Translations under genes and position numbers: made by a program
Notes under the pieces: model-generated
Told to the model about the DNA's origin: nothing
What the model saw: only the letters and a program-made list of their open reading frames with translations
Databases searched by the model: none
Shown here: positions 43,105-51,975 of the stretch, one piece after another
Numbering within the stretch: position 1 is the first letter of the stretch
Layout of the letters: every line of letters begins with the position of its first letter
Source of the DNA: VXRD01 sp965232265
GTDB lineage: Bacteria; Latescibacterota; UBA2968
Length of the DNA: 64,000 bases
Reading direction: 5' to 3'
Assembly (NCBI GenBank): GCA_965232265.1
Contig: CBDDPH010000002.1
Location: forward strand, 2,232,001-2,296,000

Positions 43105-44202
43105 ATGTCTTTGACAGAATCAGCAGACTTACGAATTAGAAGTACTGATCGACCAGTCAGGAATGGTGCTGATGTGCTGCCGCCGTTTCCCGAGGGGTGG
43201 TATTTTGTCGCAAACCGCGAGTCCATTCTGCGAGAGAAACTGATCGCGAAGACGTGGCTGGGCGAGGAAATCGTCGCATGGCGCGACGAGGCCGACCGCG
43301 TCTGCGTGGCCGACGCGGTATGTCCGCATCTGGGTTCGCACTTGGGGCCGGAGGTCGGCGGGCAGGTATGCAACGGTCGTCTCATCTGTCCGTTTCACGG
43401 GTTTGAGTACGATACGACCGGCCAATGCGTTGCGACTCCGAATGCCCCGGCTCCCAAAGCCGCGAGACTGAAAGTATATGAGACCAGAGAGATCCTGGGC
43501 ATGGTCTTCGCCTGGTTCGGGAGCGGCGGCCGGCCGCCGCAGTGGCACCTGCCGGATGAGCCAACCACTGGATCGGATTGGTGCAAATTGCGATTCCACA
43601 CCCTCCGGTTCCGAGGCCATCCCCAAGAAATAACAGAGAACTCCGTAGATCTGGGACACCTGCGTTACGTACACGGCTACGACAATGTGACTCCGGTCGG
43701 TTCGGTAACGGTAAATGGTGCTTACCTGAAGAGTTGCTTCGACTTCACGACCAGGTTTATAATCACGGGTATAAAGAACATCGTGTCCGATGTCTCGACC
43801 ATCACTCACGTCTATGGACTGGGCTACTCCTTCGCCGAAATCCACGAGAAAACTATCGATATGAATGCGAGATTGTGGATTCTTGCAACACCCGTTGACG
43901 GCACGCATGTCGATCTAGTGTTGGTCAGCCAGGTGCGAGAAATCCGCAAGCCCCCTCAATTCATCGCTGGTCTGGGATTCTTACCAGTCAAGCTGCGCCA
44001 CAGGCTTATGAACCTGTTTCTTCTCTCGGAAGAAAAGAGATATGTCATGCAGGATGTGGTGATCTGGGAACGGAAGCAGTATCGGTCTCCTCCCAGGCTT
44101 TGTCGGGCCGATGGCCCCATAGGGACGTACCGCCGCTATTGCCGGCAGTTCTATCCGGATCCGACGATTGCGAAGGGAAGTGGAGATTCGGTTTCTGATT
44201 AG
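43105..44202 (+). CDS. Rieske non-heme iron oxygenase, Neverland/DAF-36 or KshA-like
   Basis: 365 residues. The Rieske [2Fe-2S] ligands are C73-x-H75 (CPHLGSHLGP) and C95-xx-H98 (CPFHGF). The mononuclear-iron site shows N179, D182, H185 and H190 in ENSVDLGHLRYVH. The stretch between them (VFAWFGSGGRPPQWHLP, then HPQEITENS) resembles the sterol-acting Rieske oxygenases of the cholesterol 7-desaturase (Neverland/DAF-36) and KshA groups. No electron-transfer partner is adjacent. AAGGATGAG precedes the ATG. First gene of the island, followed by the FAD gene; composition is richer in G+C than lptD. Confidence 0.85.
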   Translation: MSLTESADLRIRSTDRPVRNGADVLPPFPEGWYFVANRESILREKLIAKTWLGEEIVAWRDEADRVCVADAVCPHLGSHLGPEVGGQVCNGRLICPFHGFEYDTTGQCVATPNAPAPKAARLKVYETREILGMVFAWFGSGGRPPQWHLPDEPTTGSDWCKLRFHTLRFRGHPQEITENSVDLGHLRYVHGYDNVTPVGSVTVNGAYLKSCFDFTTRFIITGIKNIVSDVSTITHVYGLGYSFAEIHEKTIDMNARLWILATPVDGTHVDLVLVSQVREIRKPPQFIAGLGFLPVKLRHRLMNLFLLSEEKRYVMQDVVIWERKQYRSPPRLCRADGPIGTYRRYCRQFYPDPTIAKGSGDSVSD

Positions 44203-44257
44203 GCGGTAGCCTATGAGGGCGCAGGACAAGAGGCGAAAGCAACAGGGAGCAGGGACA

Positions 44258-45622
44258 ATGCCGCGACGAATTGCCATTGTTGGTGGAGGCGTTTCAGGGC
44301 TGGGTGCCGCATGGGCACTCCATCATCATCCAGACCGTTTTGATTTTCGGCTGTTTGAGGCCCAGGGACAGATTGGTGGGAATGCGATCACGGTCGATAT
44401 GCCGCAAGATGATGGCAGTTCGATTCCTTTTGACATTTCCGTCACCGCTTGTATCCCATCGGTCTATAACCACATCCTGTTGTTGATGGAAAAATTCGGA
44501 ATCGAGTTGATCAATACCAGATTCAGCTACAGCGTGAAATACGGCGACCAGATTTACGCCCACGATTTTGACTCCGACATCAGGGAGCAACTGCAGGCCG
44601 AGATTGCGAGGTTCCAACGGGTCTTGAGGCGTCTGCATTGGTTTGGCTGGTTGAGCCGCTCCCAATCGAAGTTTCTGAACGCCCTCAATCCGTTCAACTA
44701 CATCAGTATGGGAACGGTTCTGAATCTGGGAGGATTTTCCGGGGACTTCAGGTACAAGATCCTGAAGCCCATGTTCGTCAATTTTCTGATGGCGACGAAC
44801 GTGTTCGACATGCCTGCGGCACTCTTCACAAGGTATCTCGAGTTTTTCGACATCGAAACCACTACGCCCATGCAGACGTGGGATCAGGGAACGCAGCGCA
44901 TCTACGAAAACCTGTCGGCCAACTTCCGGGACAAGATCTATCTCAATCGACCCGTCCGAAAGGTGTATCGGCAGGCGTCCGGCGTCGTGGTCGAGGACCA
45001 TGATGGCGTGCAAGAGACATTCGACGATGTGGTTTTCGCATGCAATGCCAACCAGACGCTGATGATTCTCGACAAACCCACGATTCTCGAACGCTATATC
45101 CTCTCGTCGATACGTTACGAGAGCGAACTCCACAACCACACGGTTGTCCACTCCGATTCCTCAGTCCTTCCCGACAACGAAGTGAAGCCCCTGACCACGC
45201 GGAGCAATCACATCGAACAGTACGGCGCGAGACCGGATAATTACGAGATCACGTACATCATGCACAACCAGCAGCCATGGGCCAGTCGGTCTGATAAGCC
45301 GTGTCTGGTGACCTACAACCCGATCAGCCCCATCGATGAACGAAAAATTGTCGAGAAGTGGTGGTTTCAGCACATTGTCCATGACGTGCGTCAGGTAGCA
45401 TGGCTCGTCAGCTTGTTCCGCTTTATTCAGGGAAAGAGACGGACGTGGCACTGCGGTGCTCACACGCTGATCAACAGCCAAGAAACTTGCCTCGTCACGG
45501 GGTTGGCCACGGCGAGACAACTCGGTGCCGATTACCCCTTTGACGATCCCGAAGCAAAGCGTTCGTTCAACCACTACGGGCGCATCATGTATGGCTGGCG
45601 GTTCCGGAAGGCAGGGGGCTGA
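44258..45622 (+). CDS. FAD/NAD(P)-binding oxidoreductase, COG2907-like
   Basis: 454 residues from the ATG at 44258, chosen for its GGAG and because the dinucleotide fold begins at once (RRIAIVGGGVSGLGAAWAL, residues 3-21). The next motif EAQGQIGGNA and a GSSIPFDISVTACIP stretch are characteristic of the COG2907 amine-oxidase-like family, which in other bacteria and in plants accompanies cyclopropane-fatty-acid synthases. Here a SAM-dependent C-methyltransferase lies convergently next to it (20 bp apart), a comparable pairing. An in-frame ATG 15 codons upstream is less likely. The reaction is unknown. Confidence 0.8.
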   Translation: MPRRIAIVGGGVSGLGAAWALHHHPDRFDFRLFEAQGQIGGNAITVDMPQDDGSSIPFDISVTACIPSVYNHILLLMEKFGIELINTRFSYSVKYGDQIYAHDFDSDIREQLQAEIARFQRVLRRLHWFGWLSRSQSKFLNALNPFNYISMGTVLNLGGFSGDFRYKILKPMFVNFLMATNVFDMPAALFTRYLEFFDIETTTPMQTWDQGTQRIYENLSANFRDKIYLNRPVRKVYRQASGVVVEDHDGVQETFDDVVFACNANQTLMILDKPTILERYILSSIRYESELHNHTVVHSDSSVLPDNEVKPLTTRSNHIEQYGARPDNYEITYIMHNQQPWASRSDKPCLVTYNPISPIDERKIVEKWWFQHIVHDVRQVAWLVSLFRFIQGKRRTWHCGAHTLINSQETCLVTGLATARQLGADYPFDDPEAKRSFNHYGRIMYGWRFRKAGG

Positions 45623-45642
45623 CGACGGCGCGCCAGGCGGGC

Positions 45643-46677
45643 CTAAAGAGGCTTGCGAGCCAAGAAACAGTACAGCGGCGTAAAGATACCCGCCTTGCCG
45701 CCCGCGATATAAGCCTCCGCGGTCCGATCCAGGAGTCGGATGACTTCCGCGGATCCCTTCGGAAAGAGCCGCAGTACTTCAGCCAGCTTCGATCCTGTGA
45801 TGACCGCTTTACGGCCCCACGGAAGCCTACGCAAAGCGTTTCCGACCGTCCCATGGCGACTCTCCATAGGTTGATACCAAGGTGTGGAGGGTCCTTCTTG
45901 GATCGCCCGGTCCATCCCTTCCATGACTTGGAATCCCGCGGCTTCGAGCGCGTGATTCACTTCCCCGAAGGTGGCGATGTCCTTCAGGGCAATGCCGCGC
46001 ATGAGATCCTGCTCGATGGCCCGGTGCCGGTCGTCCTGTGGATCGAACCGGTCCGTCAGACACATTTCCTGCCCCCAGAACAGGGCACCGGGTTTCAGCA
46101 CGCGGTATATCTCCTCGAAGGCGCGTTGCTTGTCCGGTGCATGGCACGTTGACTCTATGGCATAACCCCGGTCGAAGGTGTCGTCCTCGATGGTGCTCAT
46201 GTCCATGAAGCTGCACGTCTCGAAATCGACCATGTGATCAAGCCCCGCCTCGGCGTTCAACCTCTTTGCCTCTTCCAATTGGATCTCATTGATGTTGATT
46301 CCTACAACCCTGACACCAGCCTCACGGACGACGCGGCGCATGGGAGCGCCGACTCCACAACCAACATCGACCACCGTCATACCCTGTTGCAGCTCCAACT
46401 TGGAAATCATCAGCCGCTGATGCCGGACCTTGGACTCCTCCAGACTCTCATGAGGCGTGAGGGGCGCGAAGTGCAGGGACTGGCCCCAGCCCCACACCAT
46501 GAACCCGTTACAAAGGTCGTAATAGTCTTTCACTGTTTCCGTGTGATCGTACCCGCCCGCGCCACCGGGCTCCAGCACCGCCCGGTCGAGCCAGCCGTCG
46601 AAGTGCTGCACTCGACGTGCGACGCCCGATCCTCGGTACGCATCTCTCAGCTCTCTCGATAGTTTGCACAGCCGCAT
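45643..46677 (-). CDS. Sterol 24-C-methyltransferase-like SAM methyltransferase
   Basis: 344 residues from the ATG at 46677; an upstream TTG is an alternative. The SAM loop VVDVGCGVGAP is at 102-112. Hallmarks of sterol 24-C-methyltransferases (ERG6/SMT) are present: YYDL...WGWGQSLHFAP at 52-72 (the sterol-binding aromatic region), GYAIESTCHAPD at 171-182, EEIYRVLKPGALFWGQE and MCLTDRFDP. The C-terminal 100 residues (PWYQPMESR onward) match the SMT_C type. The usual reaction adds a methyl to C24 of the sterol side chain; squalene or other isoprenoid methylation is possible. Last gene of the minus-strand operon. Confidence 0.88.
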   Translation of the reverse strand: MRLCKLSRELRDAYRGSGVARRVQHFDGWLDRAVLEPGGAGGYDHTETVKDYYDLCNGFMVWGWGQSLHFAPLTPHESLEESKVRHQRLMISKLELQQGMTVVDVGCGVGAPMRRVVREAGVRVVGININEIQLEEAKRLNAEAGLDHMVDFETCSFMDMSTIEDDTFDRGYAIESTCHAPDKQRAFEEIYRVLKPGALFWGQEMCLTDRFDPQDDRHRAIEQDLMRGIALKDIATFGEVNHALEAAGFQVMEGMDRAIQEGPSTPWYQPMESRHGTVGNALRRLPWGRKAVITGSKLAEVLRLFPKGSAEVIRLLDRTAEAYIAGGKAGIFTPLYCFLARKPL

Positions 46678-46717
46678 TTCGTGGTGTTTTCTCCTGGCCC
46701 CACAAGGAGCCAAGTCG

Positions 46718-48751
46718 TTAGGTGAACAGGTCCCGTCTCTGCTGGGAGATGCGGAACTTCAGCTTCTTGCTCGGTTTCAGCGACGGGAATGGATTGAAAC
46801 GGAGCTTGTGATTGTACTTCGCCGGCGACACCTCAATCGTGAAGTAGTGCGCCAGCATCAGCAAGTTGGCCGCCAGGTGCAGCTCCATCCACCGGGTGCC
46901 GAGACACTTGTGCGTGCCCAGCCCATACGGGGCATACCCGGGGCTTCGGTGTTCAAGGCGCGACGGCAGGTAGCGGTCGATGTCGAACTTGTAGGGATCG
47001 GGAAAGACCTCGCTCATGTAATGCGTGGCGGTCATGGCGATGTGGATCCGTTCCCCCATGGGCAGCTCGTAGTCCTCGACCACGCACGTATTCATCACGT
47101 TCCGAATGGACATGGAGACGATCGGGTACATGCGCAGGCACTCCATGAGGAAGCGGTGGGTAACGTCGATGTTGGCGGGGGTGAAATCCTCTCTCTCGGG
47201 GTCTCCCTTGGCGAACAGGGCATCTGCTTCGGCCTGGATTTTGGCGTAGAGGTCGGGCTGCGACGCCATGGCATAGACTACGAGGCTGAACGTATCGCCG
47301 AGGTACACGCTGGCAATCAAGGCCGCGGAAAAGGCGAACAGCAGGTTGGACTCCGGGAGAAACTGCGGGTCGCTCGCGTGCAGGCTGAGGTAATCGTCCA
47401 CCAGGTCCCGCGGGCTGTCCGCCCGTTGGGCGGGGGTATGGATGTCCTGGACCCGCTGCATCAGGGTGTCCAGGACTTTCGCCCGCCGTTTCATGCCCGG
47501 GGTGTTCAGCAGGAACTTGGGCAGGAGCTTAGCGATGTGTACGCTGAGGGCTCGTTCCTTGTACGCCATCAGGTCGCCCATGAGATCCTGGGTATCGACG
47601 CTGATGAACAGCGGCGAGAGCTGGGCGTTCACCATCTCCCGGCACATGGACGTGGCGCGGTATGAGTCCCCAACCGTCAAGCTCGCCAGGTACTTGCGCC
47701 CCAGACTGTAGAGCTGGTCTAGCTGCCCTCCCAGCCTCGCACCAGAATAGGCGGGCGACAGGGACCGGCGAAGGCGGAAGTGATCGGCTCCGTCCAGGGC
47801 GGGCAGGACGCCGGACGCACCGTAGACCTTCTCGAAGTCGCTGAAGTAGTCCCTGGCTCTCAGGTACATGCGCCCGCGCTTTTGCACCCAGCGGTTTGTC
47901 TCGATTCCAGCCAGGAAGATCAGGGGCTTCGAGAAGGGGGGGTGGATCTGGAACACCGGACCGTACTCCTCCGCAAGATTCCCTAAGAGGGCGTTCAGGT
48001 TGCCGTCTCGACTATGCGGGTTCAGCAGCAGCTTGGGCAGCGAAACCGTCGGAATTTTCCTGGCAAGGGCGGGACGTCGAAGGCCTGAACCGGCGAGGCT
48101 CTGAGAGACCGCAGAGGCCAGAGAGCGGCCGATCAGATCCATCTTGCAGATGAACTCGATGCGCTCCTCCGCCTCGTCGTCGAGCTGGAATATGAAACGA
48201 AAGACGTCGCAGGTATTGACGAGGCAGACAATGATGACATCTCTCGGATCGGGAATCTCGTCGGTGAAGATGACCCTGCTGATCCGCGTTTTTATGAACT
48301 GGCCTGCAGTGCCCTCTTCCGACTCGCTGGACAGTTCCCCACGCCAGACGGTAGGAGCCAGGGTCCAGAATTCACCGTCGTGATATTCCAGGATCTTCTG
48401 GTCAACCAAGCGGTCCAGAGTCAAATCGATGATTGACTCCGCCTGGGGCGCGAGCCGTTCAATCCAGTACTGGGCGTTTCGTTGAACAGATTCGGCTGCG
48501 ATTTCTTTCAGAATGGGGTCCAGGGTAGGTCTCCCCGTTTCCGACTCGTCCACGAGGAACAGGGATTCCAGGTCCGTGTCGATGCGCGATCTGAGTGAAA
48601 GCTCCGCGAGCACGGCACCGACCACGGCGCAGTTCAAATTCCAACCGGGTACCTGGTGAAAGTAGCCGTTCTCCTCGTTGAGGAGCATCAGGATCAGCTC
48701 TTCGGGCAAAGTTAGCGATCGGCTTGTCAAATTCTGAGTCGTATCAGCCAT
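46718..48751 (-). CDS. GPP34 (GOLPH3-like) domain fused to a cytochrome P450
   Basis: 677 residues from the ATG at 48751, whose A is the last base of the rnd stop (TGATG) and which has GGGAGG upstream. Residues about 13-240 match the GPP34/Golgi phosphoprotein 3 fold (LTLPEELILMLLNEENG start, then AVVGAVLAELSLRSRI). Residues about 245-677 are a P450: I-helix YLGDTFS, ExxR with E537 and R540 in ECLRMYP, and heme ligand C616 in PYGLGTHKCLG (Tyr replaces the usual Phe). In eukaryotes GPP34 binds PI4P and attaches to membranes, so it may tether the P450 to a lipid bilayer. I know no described protein with this architecture. Frame is continuous through both parts. Confidence 0.85.
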   Translation of the reverse strand: MADTTQNLTSRSLTLPEELILMLLNEENGYFHQVPGWNLNCAVVGAVLAELSLRSRIDTDLESLFLVDESETGRPTLDPILKEIAAESVQRNAQYWIERLAPQAESIIDLTLDRLVDQKILEYHDGEFWTLAPTVWRGELSSESEEGTAGQFIKTRISRVIFTDEIPDPRDVIIVCLVNTCDVFRFIFQLDDEAEERIEFICKMDLIGRSLASAVSQSLAGSGLRRPALARKIPTVSLPKLLLNPHSRDGNLNALLGNLAEEYGPVFQIHPPFSKPLIFLAGIETNRWVQKRGRMYLRARDYFSDFEKVYGASGVLPALDGADHFRLRRSLSPAYSGARLGGQLDQLYSLGRKYLASLTVGDSYRATSMCREMVNAQLSPLFISVDTQDLMGDLMAYKERALSVHIAKLLPKFLLNTPGMKRRAKVLDTLMQRVQDIHTPAQRADSPRDLVDDYLSLHASDPQFLPESNLLFAFSAALIASVYLGDTFSLVVYAMASQPDLYAKIQAEADALFAKGDPEREDFTPANIDVTHRFLMECLRMYPIVSMSIRNVMNTCVVEDYELPMGERIHIAMTATHYMSEVFPDPYKFDIDRYLPSRLEHRSPGYAPYGLGTHKCLGTRWMELHLAANLLMLAHYFTIEVSPAKYNHKLRFNPFPSLKPSKKLKFRISQQRRDLFT

Positions 48752-51700
48752 CAGTCTTGACCTCCCTGCATCTGAATCTGTGACGCGGTACGGACGCCAG
48801 AACTGCCGCGTGAAGCGATTAGACGCAGATGAATGGTGAAAAGAGCGGGAACGACCATCATAAGTATGGCCGTAGTAAAGAGAATGCCGCAACCGAGCGA
48901 GGCGGCAAAGGGCACCAGGAACTGCGCCTGAATGGCACGTTCCAGAATAAGGGGTGTGAATCCGAGAAACGTAGTCACGGAAGTGAGCATAATCGGACGA
49001 AAACGTCCCTTTGCGCCCTCTATGATCGCAGTCCGTACCGGGGCGCCTTCCCTGCGTTTCTGATCGATGAAATCGATCATGACCAGGGAATCGTTCACGA
49101 CCACGCCGCTCAGGCCGAAGATACCCAAAAAGGACACGGCGCTCAGTGCTACGCCAAGGACCCAGTGACCCAGGATCACTCCGATGAATCCGAACGGGAT
49201 TACCGCCATGATGATGAACGGCATGGTATAGGATCTGAGGGGGATGGCGAGCAGCGCGAAGATCAGGAGCATGGCAATCGCAAATCCGCGATACAGTGCA
49301 TCCAGGGAATCGAGCTGCTCTTGTTGTTCACCTCCAAACGTGTAGGTCAGGTCGGGGTACACGGCGGTCAATGCCGCAAGGATCGAATCCTCTAGGATGC
49401 TGTTGGCCTGGTTGCCGGAGATCACCGCGGCGTCCACGTCCGCGGTGACCGTGACGACACGCTGGCCATTCTTCCGCCGAATGGCCGGCGGCGAAACGCC
49501 CGGGTTCAGCGAGGCCACGCTGACGAGCGGGACCTCGGCCCCGCTCGGCGTGCGGACCAGGTACCCTTCGATATCGGTGATGGATTTTCGTTCATCGGAG
49601 GGCAGGCGCACATAGACCCGGACCTCTTCCCGGCCGCGCTGGACCCGGACGGCATCTGCGCCGAAAAATGCCGCGCGCGTCTGTCCGGCCAACGCTTCCA
49701 GCGAAAGACCCAGGGTACGCGCTTCCGGCAGTAGTTCAATCTGCACTTCCGGAATGCCCGGGTCGAGATCCGACCGGATGTCGTGGACCCCCGCCACTTC
49801 GCGGAGACCGTTGACCACAACGTTCGAAATCCGGGCGAGGCGCTCCGGATCAGGATGCGACAGCACGGCCTCGACCGGGTTGCCCAGGTCAAAGACCGCG
49901 CCGCTGAAGGTGACGCCGCGCACGTAGGGAAGCACCCCCACCTCTTCCCGCCATGCCTGCGCGACCTGTCCGGATGAGATCTGCCTTTGCTGCGCACTCA
50001 GGAGTTTGAATTCTATGGTAGCGATGTTGGCCTGGGGATTGAGGGTGGGGGCCGGATTAAGCCCGCCCTCGAGTCTCGATCCCATACCGACCGTCACCGT
50101 TACGCCGGTCAGCAGCGGTGGCGCATCCTCGGGCCGGCCACTCGAAAGCCGTTCTATGACCCGGTAACCCGCGGCCTCCAGTTCCTGTGCCACCTCGTAC
50201 GTCCTCGGGGCGGTCGTACCATCGGGCATCTCCAGGACGACCGTCGCGAAATCCCCCTCGATGTCAGCGGCCAGTGTGGTAGGTACGATTCCCGCCGGCA
50301 ACAGCGAGATGCTGAGCACGAGCATTCCCACAGCCCCCGACATCGTCACCAAGGGCTGGTCGACGGCGAACTGCAGGGCCCGATCCAAGGGGCCTTGGAC
50401 GAACCTGTTCAGCAGCGCATCAACGCGCCCCTGGAGCCGCGCGAAGAACCGGTCGAAGGCATTGGCTGGCACCCACTCCGGGCCGTGCAGGTGGGATAGG
50501 TGGTTGGGCAGCACGAACAGCGATTCGGCCAGGGAAACCAGCAGCATGGCGATCATGATGATCGGCAGGGCCCGCCATACGTCACCGATGCCGCCGGGGA
50601 TGAACAGCAGCGGGACGAAAGCTACCACCGAAGTGAGGACCGCGAAGGTCAACGGCACCTTGATCCGTCGTACCCCACGGATCGCGGCCGTAACACCGGG
50701 CGTTCCCCGACTGCGTTCGTATTGAATGTGCTCGGCCACGACGATGGCGTCGTCGACGACGATCCCTATGGCGAGTACGAAGGAAAACAGACTGATTTCG
50801 TTGATCGACACTCCGACCGCATGCATGACGGCCAGCGCGCCTATACCCGAAACGGCGAGGCCGACGGCGACCCATATCGCAAGCCGGATTTGGAGAAACA
50901 GGCTGAGCGCGATCAACACCAGCAACAGCCCCAGGATTCCATTCTTGATCAGGAGATCGGCGCGTTCCTCATAGACCTGGGATTCGTCATTCCATATGGT
51001 GACGGCCACGCCGTCCGGCAGTGCCGGGATCACTTCGTTTTCCAGATGTTCCCGGACGTTCGTCGCGACGTCCATAACCTGTTCGCCATCGGCCCGGAAG
51101 ACCTCCACGAATACAGCTGGCTGGTTCTGATGCCGGACGATGAGGTCGGATTCCTGAAAACCGTCGCGGACCGAAGCAATGTCCCCGAGACGAACGACGG
51201 TTCCGTCACGCCTGCTGAGCAAGACGATCTCTTCGAAATCCTGCTGGTCGTAGTTCTGGCCGAGGGTTCGGATCCGCACCTGGGATTCCCGGGTATCGAT
51301 GCTGCCGGCAGATAAGTCCAGGGAACTGCGACGAATGGTGTTGGCTATGTCGGTGAGGGTAAGTCCAAGTGCTCTTAGCCGATGAAGCGGTACCTCGATA
51401 GAGATCTCGTATTTCCGAATACCACTGACTTCGACCTGGGAGACGGAGGGGAGTGTTGTGAGTTCATCTTCGATCTGGTACGCCGATTCTTTCAGCGAGC
51501 GATCTGGTACATCGCCATATACAATGAGCCGCATCAAGCTCATGCGGTTGTCCATTTCCCAGAAACTGGGACGATCGGCACCGGCCGGGAAAGACTGTAT
51601 GCGATTGACCGCCGACTCTATATCGTTCAGTGCCTGGACCATGTCCGTGCCGGAATACATTTGAACCCGCACGGACGCTATACCCGGGGCCGCTACTGAC

Positions 51701-51975
51701 TTGACCGCCTTCACATCATCCAGCCCGCTGACCTGATCCTCGATCTTGACGACGATCGACTCCTCAATCTCCTCCGGCGTGGCGCCGGGATAGGCCATCG
51801 ACACTTCGATATGGTAGAAAGGGGTGGTCGGCCACGCTTCCCGGTCGAGTCCGGTCAGCGACACCAGCCCGGCGGCGATGATAGCCCACATCAATAGATT
51901 GGCGGCTATGCTGTTACCAGCCATATAAGCTATGGGACCACGCTGTTCCCGTGCGGAACCTTCTTCCCGGTTCAT
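48751..51975 (-). CDS. RND (HAE1/AcrB-type) efflux permease
   Basis: 1074 residues, full length for a trimeric RND pump. One N-terminal TM helix and two large periplasmic loops are followed by the TM bundles of both halves. Signatures include YPGATPEEIEESIVVKIED in the porter domain, the TM4 aspartate pair in GIVVDDAIVVAEH (proton relay) and FLGIFGLSGVVVNDSLVMIDF in TM10/11. The substrate is unknown; bacterial sterol traffic uses RND-family proteins too. The ATG overlaps the stop of the adaptor gene (ATGA). GC-rich codon use contrasts with lptD. Confidence 0.92.
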   Translation of the reverse strand: MNREEGSAREQRGPIAYMAGNSIAANLLMWAIIAAGLVSLTGLDREAWPTTPFYHIEVSMAYPGATPEEIEESIVVKIEDQVSGLDDVKAVKSVAAPGIASVRVQMYSGTDMVQALNDIESAVNRIQSFPAGADRPSFWEMDNRMSLMRLIVYGDVPDRSLKESAYQIEDELTTLPSVSQVEVSGIRKYEISIEVPLHRLRALGLTLTDIANTIRRSSLDLSAGSIDTRESQVRIRTLGQNYDQQDFEEIVLLSRRDGTVVRLGDIASVRDGFQESDLIVRHQNQPAVFVEVFRADGEQVMDVATNVREHLENEVIPALPDGVAVTIWNDESQVYEERADLLIKNGILGLLLVLIALSLFLQIRLAIWVAVGLAVSGIGALAVMHAVGVSINEISLFSFVLAIGIVVDDAIVVAEHIQYERSRGTPGVTAAIRGVRRIKVPLTFAVLTSVVAFVPLLFIPGGIGDVWRALPIIMIAMLLVSLAESLFVLPNHLSHLHGPEWVPANAFDRFFARLQGRVDALLNRFVQGPLDRALQFAVDQPLVTMSGAVGMLVLSISLLPAGIVPTTLAADIEGDFATVVLEMPDGTTAPRTYEVAQELEAAGYRVIERLSSGRPEDAPPLLTGVTVTVGMGSRLEGGLNPAPTLNPQANIATIEFKLLSAQQRQISSGQVAQAWREEVGVLPYVRGVTFSGAVFDLGNPVEAVLSHPDPERLARISNVVVNGLREVAGVHDIRSDLDPGIPEVQIELLPEARTLGLSLEALAGQTRAAFFGADAVRVQRGREEVRVYVRLPSDERKSITDIEGYLVRTPSGAEVPLVSVASLNPGVSPPAIRRKNGQRVVTVTADVDAAVISGNQANSILEDSILAALTAVYPDLTYTFGGEQQEQLDSLDALYRGFAIAMLLIFALLAIPLRSYTMPFIIMAVIPFGFIGVILGHWVLGVALSAVSFLGIFGLSGVVVNDSLVMIDFIDQKRREGAPVRTAIIEGAKGRFRPIMLTSVTTFLGFTPLILERAIQAQFLVPFAASLGCGILFTTAILMMVVPALFTIHLRLIASRGSSGVRTASQIQMQGGQD

